A stretch of DNA of 64,000 nt from Alcaligenes faecalis (GTDB taxonomy: Bacteria; Pseudomonadota; Gammaproteobacteria; Burkholderiales; Burkholderiaceae_B): contig NZ_CP031747.1 of assembly GCF_005311025.1 (NCBI RefSeq), positions 1,302,001 through 1,366,000 of the forward strand, given 5' to 3'. Positions 1 through 8,351 of the stretch are shown piece by piece. Below the pieces are notes generated by a model that searched no databases, was not told where the DNA came from, and was given only the letters and a program-made list of their open reading frames with translations. The position numbers and the translations under genes are program-made. Positions within the stretch are counted from its first letter, which is position 1, and each line of letters starts with the position of its first letter.

Positions 1-603
1 GATCAGTAATGGTCCTAATGTTAGGAAGCAGGACCAAATTAGTACATAGATGAACCAAGAGTGCGGTTTGGATAGCCATCGTCTTAGTATCACTAGAGGA
101 AAGAGGACCAGAATTGATTTATGAAACAGGGCTGCGACTAGCAGCCAAGCTATGGAAATTAATGTGCGGCGTTGGATATTGCTGGCAACATACACAAAAA
201 TAGCGATGGCTATAAATTGACGAATGACTCCCAAACTATCCAGGTATGCGATGGGTAAACCTAGAAAAGCAAAAAGGCCTACCGGGTGCCATTTGTAAAG
301 CCGACTGTAGCGATCGAACGCAAGATAGTAGAATGTTGCGATCAATGCGCTTGATAGAATAAATAACAGAATAGGATCGGTGTGATGGCCAATATCCATA
401 AGAACACGGGATAAAGGCTCGAACCAGTCGTAGTCATCTTTTTGGCTGAGATTGTAGTAAACAGGATAGTCATATCCCGCATTGAAACGTACGCCAGAAA
501 AAATGCACAATATTAGTAGTGACAGGAAAACTTGGAGTCTGGAAGAGACTCCAAGCAGGTAGAGATAAAGCAGTGCCAGAAAGAGAAAGAGATAGTAGAT
601 CAC
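1..603 (-). CDS. EpsG/Wzy-type polysaccharide polymerase, partial (5' part only)
   Basis: An open frame of 201 codons runs from a GTG at 603 to the left edge without a stop, so the C-terminal part lies outside the window. The translation is very hydrophobic with several membrane segments. It carries the block GVRFNAGYDYPVYY near residues 38-51, then VIRQFIAIAIF and a HKS turn, a pattern typical of EpsG-family membrane proteins of exopolysaccharide or O-antigen assembly. Such proteins are thought to polymerise lipid-linked repeat units in the inner membrane. It starts 15 bases after the stop of the Wzz-like gene and is probably co-transcribed with it. No clear ribosome binding site is visible and the GTG start is a guess; the next in-frame ATG is about 70 codons further in. 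The family call is by motif resemblance only. Confidence 0.6.
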   Translation of the reverse strand, partial: MIYYLFLFLALLYLYLLGVSSRLQVFLSLLILCIFSGVRFNAGYDYPVYYNLSQKDDYDWFEPLSRVLMDIGHHTDPILLFILSSALIATFYYLAFDRYSRLYKWHPVGLFAFLGLPIAYLDSLGVIRQFIAIAIFVYVASNIQRRTLISIAWLLVAALFHKSILVLFPLVILRRWLSKPHSWFIYVLIWSCFLTLGPLLI

Positions 604-618
604 AGTGAGAGTGTGAGG

Positions 619-1758
619 TTACTGATCTGCAGCCGTTGGTTTTTGTCTGAATAAGTACGACAGTCTGGTCAAAACATATAGACAGGCAATGCCGAGGCCA
701 CCAAGCAGGCCTATCGCCAGAGTTATCAATGTACGTGGTTGATAAGGTGTGCTGGGTTCGATAGCTGGCTGGTCTATGGTCGCAACTTGACCTGATAGTT
801 GAGTTGAATCGATGCTGCTCAATAAGTCCAACTTAGCCTTTAGAGGTGGCAGAGTAGGAATATAGGGGTCGTTATTCTGGCGCTTCTCAAGCGTATCAAG
901 TTGTGCTTGCAGAGCTTTTGTACCGCGCAGGTACAAGTTGTCGCCTGAATAAGAAGTAATGAGATTACCTGTAGAAGAAGGATGTTCCAGTGCAATGCTC
1001 AAGGCAATCTCATGGGCGTCCTTTATGCGCGAAATTTGCGCTTGTCGTTCTGTCTCTGCAAATAAGCGCAGGGCAGTGATCTGGGAGTCCGTTGTTTTTT
1101 TCTCCAGATCTACCGTGCTTTGCACTGTTTGTAGAACTTCAGCACGGCTGTTCTGCAAAGCCAGGGTAACGAATTGGTTCGTCCAGGCTTTGGCTAATTG
1201 GGGATCTTGATTACTTAAGGTTACCGTTGCTGTCGGAACCCCATTCGGGCTGGAGTTCAAAATATTGAGGTCTCGCGAAAATTGTTCTCGTAGTATTTCT
1301 CTTTCCTGGGCAGGTAAGGCCGTGTTATTCAGGTGAGGGAGATAAACAGTTTCGAAAAACTCGTCGAGGGTTTTCTGAGAGTTCAGATGCCGGGTGAAGA
1401 TCTGAAAAGCGGTTTCCGGAGTAAGTTCGGCAAGGTGTTGCTTGCCAGCTTCTCCCGGCTGCTCATTAAGAATATTGTCTATTTCGGGGCCTAAGGAGCG
1501 AATGGCGGTATTGAAATGAACCAGATCAGTGGGGGTGGGCGGAGTTAGGGTGGAGTGCGCGCGAAAGCGCGGTTCTGCTATCACCAGATAAGCGGCCGCG
1601 CATATTATGCCCGCTAGGGATAGCAAGATAACAGGCAATTTGTTATTGCGTAATGCATCCAGAACATCAAAGATCGTAGGGCCTTGGTCAACGGAAGAGG
1701 GGGGAGTAGACGGACTAGTCAAGCGAAAGCTCCTCTGATGGGGAAAGCCATGCGCCAA
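619..1758 (-). CDS. Wzz-type polysaccharide chain-length determinant protein
   Basis: 379 residues with the two-transmembrane layout of polysaccharide co-polymerases: a cytoplasmic N-terminus, a first membrane helix at about residues 40-62 (LPVILLSLAGIICAAAYLVI), a long periplasmic helical domain, and a second helix at about 345-366 (TLITLAIGLLGGLGIACLYV) preceded by a Pro-rich segment (AIEPSTPYQPRT) typical of Wzz proteins. The family sets the length of O-antigen or capsule chains by acting on the Wzy polymerase. The polymerase-like gene directly downstream fits this. Base composition is more AT-rich than the housekeeping genes to the right, as usual for surface-polysaccharide loci. Family confident, exact glycan unknown. 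Confidence 0.75.
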   Translation of the reverse strand: MAHGFPHQRSFRLTSPSTPPSSVDQGPTIFDVLDALRNNKLPVILLSLAGIICAAAYLVIAEPRFRAHSTLTPPTPTDLVHFNTAIRSLGPEIDNILNEQPGEAGKQHLAELTPETAFQIFTRHLNSQKTLDEFFETVYLPHLNNTALPAQEREILREQFSRDLNILNSSPNGVPTATVTLSNQDPQLAKAWTNQFVTLALQNSRAEVLQTVQSTVDLEKKTTDSQITALRLFAETERQAQISRIKDAHEIALSIALEHPSSTGNLITSYSGDNLYLRGTKALQAQLDTLEKRQNNDPYIPTLPPLKAKLDLLSSIDSTQLSGQVATIDQPAIEPSTPYQPRTLITLAIGLLGGLGIACLYVLTRLSYLFRQKPTAADQ

Positions 1759-1783
1759 TATAAGCGCTCGTTCTCGATATGCT

Positions 1784-1854
1784 CGCTATTGTATAGCGGG
1801 ATATGAGCAGGGATCCTACAGACTGTATGAGGTTAGACCAATAGCTACAGCTAT
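1784..1854. repeat. Two short inverted repeats in the divergent intergenic region
   Basis: Between the Wzz-like gene and the ABC importer are two perfect short inverted repeats: CGCTAT-TGT-ATAGCG at 1784-1798 and ATAGCT-AC-AGCTAT at 1841-1854. Both lie in the 194-base divergent spacer and could be regulator sites. Short inverted repeats also arise by chance in AT-rich DNA. Confidence 0.3.
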
Positions 1855-1952
1855 GTGACGAAGCTCTTATATTTTCTATAGTTATAAACAAATAAAGATG
1901 CGTCTCCCCAACAGGTTTAAGCTTCAGTTTTCGCCTGTTTCACGAGATCGTT

Positions 1953-2966
1953 ATGTTTTCCCGTTATTTAGCCCCTGGCCTTCTTGCTCTATCCGTCTCC
2001 TTCTCCGCACAGGCTGCCGAGCAAGCGCTGGAGATCGGCTATTTGCCTATCATGCCTGCCGCTCAATTGTTCGTGGGCTTAGGGTCTGGCGACTTATTGC
2101 CAGAGGGACAAGCGGAACCCAAGCTGGTTCAGTTTCAAAGCGGTCCAGCGCTGACCCAGGCCTTGATCGCCGGGCAGCTGGATGTTGCCTATGTGGGTAT
2201 TGGCCCCGCTTTGGTGGCCAAGGCTAAAGAGGCCGACGTCAAAGTTGTTGCCTCCAACATCGTGGAGCAGGTCAGTGTGGTGGCTATTGGCGATCTGGCT
2301 GCTTATCTTGATGCCGACAAGCCTGATTTCGCAGCGGCTGTCGCCAAGTTCACCCAAGAGAAGGGTCACAAGCCCAAGGTTGCCAGCTACCCCAAAGGTG
2401 CTGTGCCTGAAGCTGCCTTGCAGTACTGGCTGCGCAATATGTTGAAAGTTGATCCGAATGTGGTCGAGGTGATCTACCAGGGCGAGGCCCAGATTCAACA
2501 GGCCTTGAGCAATCACGCTGTTGATGCCGCCGCCATTCTGGAACCGACGGTTAGCCAAATTCTGCAGCGCCAGCCCGATGCCAAGATTGTGGCTCATGGT
2601 GGTGAGTTGTTCCCCAATGAGCCCGGCTCGGTACTGCTGGTGCGCGAAGGCTTGATCAAATCCAATCCTGATCTGGTTCAGCACTTGGTGAATGCTCACT
2701 TGCGTGCCACTGCCATGTTGCGCGATGAGCCAGCCAAGGCAACACCTTATGTGCAGAAGTATGTAGGCGGTGGTCGCTTGCCTAAAGAGATTGTGCAAGC
2801 CGCTATCGAGCGCTCGCGTGATCAGTTCCAGCCTGACCCTCACAAGATTATTGATGGCACGGTTCAGCTGCAGGATTTCCAGGTTTCTTTAGGCACGCTG
2901 GCGACCAAGCTGGATGATGTTCAAAGCCTGTTTGACGTTCGCTTTTATGAAAAGGCAGCACCGTAA
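1953..2966 (+). CDS. Periplasmic substrate-binding protein of a nitrate/sulfonate/taurine-type ABC importer
   Basis: 337 residues. A signal peptide covers about residues 1-21 (hydrophobic stretch ending AQAA), so the mature protein should be periplasmic. The mature start LEIGYLPIMPAAQLFVG and the segment GQLDVAYVGIGPAL match SsuA/TauA-like (NMT1/THI5-like) binding proteins for sulfonates, taurine, nitrate or aromatic anions. Its stop shares one base with the start of the permease gene (TAATG), indicating translational coupling. No sulfonatase, dioxygenase or nitrate reductase gene lies nearby, so the substrate cannot be named. Confidence 0.85.
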   Translation: MFSRYLAPGLLALSVSFSAQAAEQALEIGYLPIMPAAQLFVGLGSGDLLPEGQAEPKLVQFQSGPALTQALIAGQLDVAYVGIGPALVAKAKEADVKVVASNIVEQVSVVAIGDLAAYLDADKPDFAAAVAKFTQEKGHKPKVASYPKGAVPEAALQYWLRNMLKVDPNVVEVIYQGEAQIQQALSNHAVDAAAILEPTVSQILQRQPDAKIVAHGGELFPNEPGSVLLVREGLIKSNPDLVQHLVNAHLRATAMLRDEPAKATPYVQKYVGGGRLPKEIVQAAIERSRDQFQPDPHKIIDGTVQLQDFQVSLGTLATKLDDVQSLFDVRFYEKAAP

Positions 2967-3793
2967 TGAGCGTTGCGAAACAAGCAAGTTTGCCCGCCGC
3001 AGCACCCGCAACTGCGGGTGCCCTGGTTGATGCCTTGTGGCGTCGCGGTCTGGAGCGGATTGTTTACGGCGTAGCCGGTCTGGCCTTGTTTATCCTGGTG
3101 TGGCGCCTGGCTTATGTCTATGGCTGGGCTCCGCGCGGTACGCTGCCTGATCCATTGAGCTTGCCCTCGGCTTTGTTCCAGGAGATTGAAGCCGGTCGTC
3201 TTTGGCCGGCTGCTCAGTCCAGCCTGGTGCATTATTTCTGGGGCTTGGGCATCGGCACTTTCCTGGGTATTGCTTTTGGTCTGGCGGCGGCAACGATCCA
3301 TCGCTTTGATTTACTGCAAGCTTACTTGGTTCGCTTGCTGCGTCCTATCCCGCCCTTGGCGTGGGTGGTGTTTGCCATTGCCTGGTTCAAGGTCAGCCAC
3401 ACTGGTGCAGCCTTTGTGATTGCAATCGGTGTGTTCTGGCTGAATTACTTTGCCACTTACAGTGCGGTGCGTTCGGTCGATCCCCGCTATTACGAATTGG
3501 CTGCGGCTTTTGGGCATAATTCTTATTTTTCTCGCGCCTGGACGGTGGTTCTGCCAGCGATCAGCCCCGGCTTGTTGAGTGGTGTGCGTGCTGGTATTGG
3601 TCAAGCCTGGATGACGTTGATTGCGGCCGAGTTGCTGGGTGTGCCTGGTATGGGTCAGGAAATGAATGCCGCAGCGGGAGTGGGTGCTTACGATGCGGTG
3701 GTGGTCTATATGTTGATCATCTCGGTGGTCTACACCTTGTGCGACATGCTTTTTCTGGCTTTCAACAAATGGGTACTTCAGTGGCAGCCTTGA
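2966..3793 (+). CDS. ABC importer permease, SsuC/TauC type
   Basis: 275 residues with about six membrane helices. The EAA loop that contacts the ATPase is recognisable around residues 175-205 (YYELAAAFGHN...FSRAWTVVLPAISPGLLSGVR), followed by GIGQAWMTLIAAELLG, which is characteristic of SsuC/TauC/NrtB permeases. It forms the inner-membrane channel for the binding protein encoded directly upstream. Its 3' end overlaps the ATPase gene by about 25 bases. No N-terminal oddities apart from an Ala/Pro-rich leader. Confidence 0.9.
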   Translation: MSVAKQASLPAAAPATAGALVDALWRRGLERIVYGVAGLALFILVWRLAYVYGWAPRGTLPDPLSLPSALFQEIEAGRLWPAAQSSLVHYFWGLGIGTFLGIAFGLAAATIHRFDLLQAYLVRLLRPIPPLAWVVFAIAWFKVSHTGAAFVIAIGVFWLNYFATYSAVRSVDPRYYELAAAFGHNSYFSRAWTVVLPAISPGLLSGVRAGIGQAWMTLIAAELLGVPGMGQEMNAAAGVGAYDAVVVYMLIISVVYTLCDMLFLAFNKWVLQWQP

Positions 3794-4512
3794 TCCAGTT
3801 TCAGGGGTTTGGTTTTCAGTACCCCGGTGCGCCTGCACCTGTGATCCGCGATGTGAATCTGGAAGTTCAGGCAGGGCATTTTGTGGCGATTGTGGGTGGT
3901 TCGGGCGTAGGCAAGAGCACCTTGCTACGTGCGGCGGCCGGTTTGAGCCAGCCCAGCTTCGGACATCTGCGTTCTAACCTGCAAGATAGTCCTGGCCGTC
4001 GTGCCAACGCCTTCGTGTTTCAGGACAGCCGTCTGCTGCCTTGGCGGCGTATTGCTTCCAACGTGGCTTATGGTCTGGAAGGTCTGGGTCTGTCGCGTGA
4101 AGAGCGTGATCAGCGTGTGGATGCCGCCTTGAATCAGGTGGGTTTGGCGCATCTGAAAGACCGCTGGCCGCATCAACTGTCGGGTGGTCAGGTACAGCGT
4201 GTTGGCATTGCCCGTGCCTTGGCTGTGCAGCCGGATTTGTTGTTGATGGATGAACCTTTTTCTGCCGTGGATGCCTTGACTCGTCAGGCCTTGCAGGATG
4301 AGCTGGTTCAAGTGTGGCAGCGTAGTTCAGCAGCAGTTCTGTTTGTGACGCACGACATTGACGAAGCGGTCTTTTTGGCCGATACCATTATCGTTCTGGG
4401 TGGCAGCCCGGCTGGTGTCAGCGCCCGGATAGAGGTAGACCTGCCACGTCCGCGAGATCGCACTACACCCCGCTTTGGGGAGTTGGTGAAAGAGGTTGGT
4501 CAGGCCTTGTAA
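3769..4512 (+). CDS. ABC importer ATP-binding protein, SsuB/TauB type
   Basis: About 247 residues from the ATG at 3769; an in-frame GTG at 3739 would add ten residues, and a GTG at 3781 is also possible. All nucleotide-binding motifs are present: Walker A GGSGVGKS, Q-loop FQDSRLLPW, signature LSGGQVQRVGIARAL, Walker B LLLMDEPFSAVD and the H-loop FVTHDIDEAV. The Q-loop sequence and close of the protein fit the SsuB/TauB/NrtD group. It overlaps the permease gene and completes a three-gene importer. A hairpin terminator follows the stop codon. Confidence 0.9.
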   Translation: MGTSVAALIQFQGFGFQYPGAPAPVIRDVNLEVQAGHFVAIVGGSGVGKSTLLRAAAGLSQPSFGHLRSNLQDSPGRRANAFVFQDSRLLPWRRIASNVAYGLEGLGLSREERDQRVDAALNQVGLAHLKDRWPHQLSGGQVQRVGIARALAVQPDLLLMDEPFSAVDALTRQALQDELVQVWQRSSAAVLFVTHDIDEAVFLADTIIVLGGSPAGVSARIEVDLPRPRDRTTPRFGELVKEVGQAL

Positions 4513-4537
4513 TTACGTCTGCCATTGCATCAAGAAG

Positions 4538-4566
4538 AACGGCCCATTGAGTGGGCCGTTTCTGTT
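4538..4566 (+). terminator. Rho-independent terminator after the ABC importer operon
   Basis: A perfect 9-bp stem (AACGGCCCA / TGGGCCGTT) with a 5-base loop, followed by the T-rich tail TCTGTT. It starts 26 bases after the ATPase stop codon. Confidence 0.7.
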
Positions 4567-4693
4567 GCCTACTCTTGTCTGCTGGTTCTGCATGGGTATG
4601 CTCAGAGACAAAACAATCAGGCCCTGTGCTCACTTCTACCTTGCGCGCTTTACACTACTTGTTTGACGCCTAAGCACATGACAAGGAGAGGAC

Positions 4694-5500
4694 ATGAAGC
4701 ACCCGGTAAATGCATTCAAGCAGGCTTTGCGGCAGGGCAAGTCCCAGATTGGTTTGTGGCATGGCTTGGCCAGCCCGTATGTGGCGGACCTCTGTGCAGG
4801 CCTGGGCTATGACTGGATCTTGCTGGATGGCGAGCATGTTCCCAATACGGTACAGACTTTGTTGGCGCAGTTGCAGGCCGTATCGGCCCATCCTATTGCG
4901 CCGATTGTGCGTCCCAGCTGGAATGACCCTGTGCAGATCAAGCTGCTGCTGGATATGGGGGCTCAGAACCTTTTAATTCCCATGGTGCAAAACGCGGAGC
5001 AGGCCAAAGCGGCTGTTGCCGCGACACGGTATCCTCCGCATGGCATTCGAGGGGTGGGGGCAGCCTTGGCGCGTGCTGCTCGCTGGGGGGCGACCACGGA
5101 CTATGTGGCGCGAGCCAATCAGGAAATGTGCGTGATTTGTCAGGTGGAAACGCGTGAGGCGCTGGAGAACCTGGACGAGATTCTGGCGGTGGAGGGCGTG
5201 GACGGTATTTTCATCGGCCCGGCGGATTTGGCGGCCAGTATGGGGTATTTGACCGAACCCGGGCATCCAGACGTTTTGTCAGCGATTGAGGACGCGATCG
5301 TGCGTATCAGCAAGGCGGGTAAGGCTCCCGGAATCTTGCAGGCCAATGTCGAGGCAGCGCATCACTATTTGTCCTTGGGGGCCTTGTTTGTGGCCGTAGG
5401 CGTGGACGCGGTTTTGTTGCGGCAGGCGGCAACGGCTTTGTTGGGTCAATTCAAGGACGAGGTCGAGGTGCCAGCTGCTCAGCCCGGCGCCGCTTACTAA
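4694..5500 (+). CDS. HpcH/HpaI-family class II 2-keto aldolase
   Basis: 268 residues, the usual size of HpaI (4-hydroxy-2-oxoheptanedioate aldolase). The N-terminal block [17 protein letters not shown] followed by [12 protein letters not shown] is diagnostic of this metal-dependent TIM-barrel family; EHVPN contributes the catalytic base. [14 protein letters not shown] and [19 protein letters not shown] are further family motifs. These enzymes cleave 2-keto-4-hydroxy acids to pyruvate plus an aldehyde, for example in homoprotocatechuate or sugar-acid degradation. No hpa genes are adjacent, so the physiological substrate is open. A good Shine-Dalgarno sequence (AAGGAGAGGAC) precedes the ATG. 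Confidence 0.85.
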   Translation: MKHPVNAFKQALRQGKSQIGLWHGLASPYVADLCAGLGYDWILLDGEHVPNTVQTLLAQLQAVSAHPIAPIVRPSWNDPVQIKLLLDMGAQNLLIPMVQNAEQAKAAVAATRYPPHGIRGVGAALARAARWGATTDYVARANQEMCVICQVETREALENLDEILAVEGVDGIFIGPADLAASMGYLTEPGHPDVLSAIEDAIVRISKAGKAPGILQANVEAAHHYLSLGALFVAVGVDAVLLRQAATALLGQFKDEVEVPAAQPGAAY

Positions 5501-5585
5501 AGCTTGTTAGATCGCCAGACGTCTTGCGGATAGCTGCTCCGCCTCAGTTATGTTGTAAAGGCCGGGCCTGCTTATTAGACGATAT

Positions 5586-5617
5586 GACCTTGGCCGTAGC
5601 ACCGGCTAAGGTCGGCT
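5586..5617. terminator. Hairpin terminator between the convergent aldolase and LysR genes
   Basis: Stem GACCTT-G-GCCG / CGGC-T-AAGGTC (11 bp including one G-T pair) with a 6-base loop, then GGCTTTCTT on the plus strand. It sits between converging genes and overlaps the end region of the LysR gene spacer. Confidence 0.55.
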
Positions 5618-5620
5618 TTC

Positions 5621-6508
5621 TTAAGCGCCGCTCTCGAGCAGGAAGCTCAGCAAGCTTTCGGCGCTCGGTTGCAGGTCACTGCGGCGGCGCACACCGATCA
5701 GAATTTCTCGCTGGCTCCATTCTTCGTCCAGCTCAATCACACGGGTATTGGGGATCTGATAAATGCTGGCGCTCTTGCGCGGCAAGATGCCTATACCCAT
5801 GCCTGCATTAATCAATAAGCACATGGCGTCGTAGCCGGAAACCTCGGTGCGGATACGCACCGAACGGTTGGCTTCCATGGCGATTTTGGTGATCTGGTAA
5901 TGCAGCTGCGTGCCGGTCAGTAGCGTAATCTGCTCATGTTCCAGCGTCTGCTCGAAACGGATTCTTTCATGCTGAGCCAAGGGGTGATTGATAGGCACTA
6001 GCACGACTAGCTTGTCACTGCGAAATGGGTAAGCTTCAATATCGGCTGCATAAGGCAGGCGAGTAAACACCCCCAGGTCGGCTTTGCCCTCTGCCAGAGC
6101 CCGAATAATGTCCAGGCTGGTTTGTTCTTCCAGTTGCAGGGGAATAGCGGGGTGCAGACGTCCAAATTTGCCCAGAGGCTCGGCTAGAAACTGAGAGATA
6201 GCCGATGTGTTGGCCAGGATATGTACCAGCCCTTGCTGGCCTTGCGAAAACGCTTGGAGGCGCGTCTCGATCTCTTGAGCACTGTTGAGCAAGGCACGTG
6301 AGCGGTACAGCAGCTCCAGGCCCGCCGCAGTTGGGCTGACACCTTTGTTCGTACGCAGCAGCAGGGTGGTGTTCAGAGACTGTTCCAGATCCGCAATCCG
6401 GCGGCTGACCGCGGCGGCAGCAATATGCTCACGCTCTGCCGCTTGGCTGATCGTGCCTTCTTCCAGGATGCGGACAAACAGTTTGAGGGTTAGAAGGTCC
6501 AGTTTCAT
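5621..6508 (-). CDS. LysR-family transcriptional regulator
   Basis: About 295 residues from the ATG at 6508 (MKLDLLTLKLFVRILEE); a longer frame from 6544 is less likely because LysR proteins begin just before the helix-turn-helix. The winged HTH spans about residues 1-60 (TISQAAEREHIAAAAVSRRIADLEQ), followed by the effector-binding domain (HPAIPLQLEEQTSLDIIRALAEGKADLGVF). It lies downstream of the maleate isomerase gene on the same strand and converges with the aldolase gene. A role in controlling either neighbour is an inference from position. Confidence 0.88.
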   Translation of the reverse strand: MKLDLLTLKLFVRILEEGTISQAAEREHIAAAAVSRRIADLEQSLNTTLLLRTNKGVSPTAAGLELLYRSRALLNSAQEIETRLQAFSQGQQGLVHILANTSAISQFLAEPLGKFGRLHPAIPLQLEEQTSLDIIRALAEGKADLGVFTRLPYAADIEAYPFRSDKLVVLVPINHPLAQHERIRFEQTLEHEQITLLTGTQLHYQITKIAMEANRSVRIRTEVSGYDAMCLLINAGMGIGILPRKSASIYQIPNTRVIELDEEWSQREILIGVRRRSDLQPSAESLLSFLLESGA

Positions 6509-6751
6509 GCAGGCATCATATCGCTTTTTTTTGATTATCTGCATCTGGGCTGACGGTGGCAGCGGAGAGAGTCATCGCTCTAAGCTCTATGGCTATTTCG
6601 CGTCGTGTCTACGCCATATCTCCATACGGATGTAGTAGCAGAGGGTGTTATCAGCCTGTATCGAGGGCGAACGACCGGCCATGGCTTGGCGTTTGTTTAT
6701 GAGTCGCTACAACTGCGGTTTTTACGGTACGCATTGAGGATGTCTAAGCAT
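6509..6751. other. Intergenic spacer between LysR gene and maleate isomerase terminator
   Basis: Presumably holds the LysR-gene promoter. Small open frames here lack recognisable motifs and ribosome binding sites. No convincing RNA or repeat was seen. Confidence 0.4.
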
Positions 6752-6789
6752 AAAAAAAAGCCCCGCCGACAGTATGTCGGCAGGGCTTT
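6752..6789 (-). terminator. Strong rho-independent terminator after the maleate isomerase gene
   Basis: On the minus strand AAAGCCC-T-GCCGACA / TGTCGGC-GGGGCTTT forms a stem of about 14 bp with a 3-base loop, followed by a run of eight T residues. It lies 20 bases past the isomerase stop codon. Confidence 0.88.
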
Positions 6790-6809
6790 GTACCGCTAAG
6801 CCTGTTGGA

Positions 6810-7571
6810 TCAGGCTTGTGGCTTGGCGCCAGACAGGATGTGGCCAGCGTTAGGAACGCGGGTTTCCAGACCCAGGGTCTTGAGCATTTGGTACACGGTG
6901 CAAACAGCGGCGGACAGAACGGGCTTGCCGATCTGGTCTTGGGCGCGCTGGATAGCAGGCAGGGAAGGCATCTGCACGCAAGCGGACAGAATAACTGCGT
7001 CCACGCCGTCGTGGTTCAGGCGCTTGACGTGCTCCAGCAGGTTCTCTGGATTCAACAGGCCCACTTCCAGGTTGTCCGACACTTCCAGGCTGATGGAGTC
7101 TTGAACTTCGATGCCTTCAGCTTCGATGTAGTCAGCCACGCGCTTGGTCAGCGGCTTCATGTAAGGGGTGATGATGGAGACTTTCTTGTAGCCGAATTCT
7201 TTCAGCGTATCGACCAGGGCACCGGCCGAGCTCAGCACAGGAATTTCCACGCCGTTGTCTTTTACAGTGTTTTGCAAACGCTCTTGCGACACGCGGTGGT
7301 AGCCGTCGCCTTGGGCCATGATGGCAACCAGGCAAGCGTAGGCCATCACGCTCATGCGGGCGTCGCTCAGCTCAACAGCGCAGCGATCGCTGGCGATGTC
7401 CATGGCTTTCAGCTCTTCGGGGTTTACGTGCATCATGCGCATGCGCGAGGAGTGGAAGGTGAAGCGCTCTTCAGGAAACTCGGCGTAACGAGCCTGCAAC
7501 ATGGCAGGAATCTCGGTTTCCATGGTGGTGTTGGAGCTGGGAACGATCTGACCGATGCGGTAGGTTTTCAT
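6810..7571 (-). CDS. maiA: Maleate cis-trans isomerase (Asp/Glu racemase superfamily)
   Basis: 253 residues, the length known for Alcaligenes faecalis maleate isomerase. The N-terminus has the family motif VPSSNTTMETE (residues 10-20). The two catalytic cysteines expected for this fold are visible as C80 (MAYACLVA) and C198 (LSACVQMP). The enzyme converts maleate to fumarate, the last step of nicotinate/pyridine degradation (NicE/MaiA) and of gentisate side routes. None of the other nicotinate-degradation genes is in this window. A spacer of about 300 bases separates it from the LysR gene downstream. An arylmalonate decarboxylase is less likely, given both cysteines and the length. Confidence 0.85.
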   Translation of the reverse strand: MKTYRIGQIVPSSNTTMETEIPAMLQARYAEFPEERFTFHSSRMRMMHVNPEELKAMDIASDRCAVELSDARMSVMAYACLVAIMAQGDGYHRVSQERLQNTVKDNGVEIPVLSSAGALVDTLKEFGYKKVSIITPYMKPLTKRVADYIEAEGIEVQDSISLEVSDNLEVGLLNPENLLEHVKRLNHDGVDAVILSACVQMPSLPAIQRAQDQIGKPVLSAAVCTVYQMLKTLGLETRVPNAGHILSGAKPQA

Positions 7572-7658
7572 AGGAATCTGTCTCTGAAGGTGGTTTTTAG
7601 ATTGACGCCTTCATTCTAGGACCCGTTTTCTTCCTTGCAAATCAATCATCTGTCAACG

Positions 7659-7681
7659 TGCCATCGCCAACGGCGATGGCA
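7659..7681. other. Perfect 10-bp hairpin between maiA and the carbonic anhydrase gene
   Basis: TGCCATCGCC-AAC-GGCGATGGCA, a perfect 10-bp stem with a 3-base loop and no T tract on either side. It may be the end of the carbonic anhydrase transcript or part of the maiA upstream control region. Confidence 0.5.
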
Positions 7682-7811
7682 GGAGTGGCAGGGATCAGGA
7701 CAGTCCGGATTGCCAGCGTTGAGTGGCCTCGCATATTTTCCGGAGGCTTTTTAAGCGACAGCTGACTGCATGGTGTGTGACAAAGAGGAACCCGGTGTAC
7801 GCCTGTTTTTC

Positions 7812-8336
7812 TTAGCCTATGCGTTTCAAGGCCGTTTTGTAGTGGCCACCGCGTTGGGCGTAAACACTGGCGTTTTGACGTAGCTTGGCAATGTCCTCAT
7901 CGCTCAGGGTACGTACGGCTTTGGCGGGCGATCCGATGATCAGGCTGCGCTCCGGGAACACTTTGCCTTCAGTGACCAATGCGCCAGCACCAACTAGGCT
8001 ATCGCGGCCGATGACAGCACCGTTCAGCACCACAGCCTGAATGCCGATCAATGAGCCTTCACCGATGGTACAGCCGTGCAGCATGGCCTGGTGGCCGATG
8101 GTGACGTGGTCGCCAATATTCAGGGGATAGCCGGGGTCGGTGTGCAGTACGGCACCTTCTTGTACGTTCGAGCCTACGCCTACGGTAATGGTTTCGTTGT
8201 CACCACGGATAACGGCACCGGGCCAGACACTGCTGTGCTCTTTCAATACGACCTTGCCAATCAGGGTGGCCTCTGCGGCAACAAAGCTGCTGTCATGGAT
8301 TTGTGGGCTGTGTTCGTCTAGTTGATAGATAGGCAT
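7812..8336 (-). CDS. Gamma carbonic anhydrase-like hexapeptide-repeat protein (YrdA/PaaY family)
   Basis: 174 residues from the ATG at 8336 (MPIYQLDEHSPQIHDSSFVA). It is a left-handed beta-helix protein with [LIV]-G-X4 hexapeptide repeats throughout (IGDHVTIGHQAMLHGCTIGEGSLIGIQAVVLNGAVIG). The motif HSSVWPGAVIRGDNETITVGVGSNVQ is typical of the family, and histidines in IGHQAMLHGC fit the trimer-interface metal site. Members are annotated as gamma carbonic anhydrases or acyl-CoA thioesterases; the true reaction is often unproven. It follows the sulfatase-fold gene by 15 bases, suggesting one transcript. Confidence 0.85.
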   Translation of the reverse strand: MPIYQLDEHSPQIHDSSFVAAEATLIGKVVLKEHSSVWPGAVIRGDNETITVGVGSNVQEGAVLHTDPGYPLNIGDHVTIGHQAMLHGCTIGEGSLIGIQAVVLNGAVIGRDSLVGAGALVTEGKVFPERSLIIGSPAKAVRTLSDEDIAKLRQNASVYAQRGGHYKTALKRIG

Positions 8337-8351
8337 AACAATGTACAAAAA

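Noticed and set aside
6774-7619. Plus-strand frame of 281 codons opposite maiA
   Set aside because: Antisense shadow. The minus frame carries both catalytic cysteines and the family motifs.
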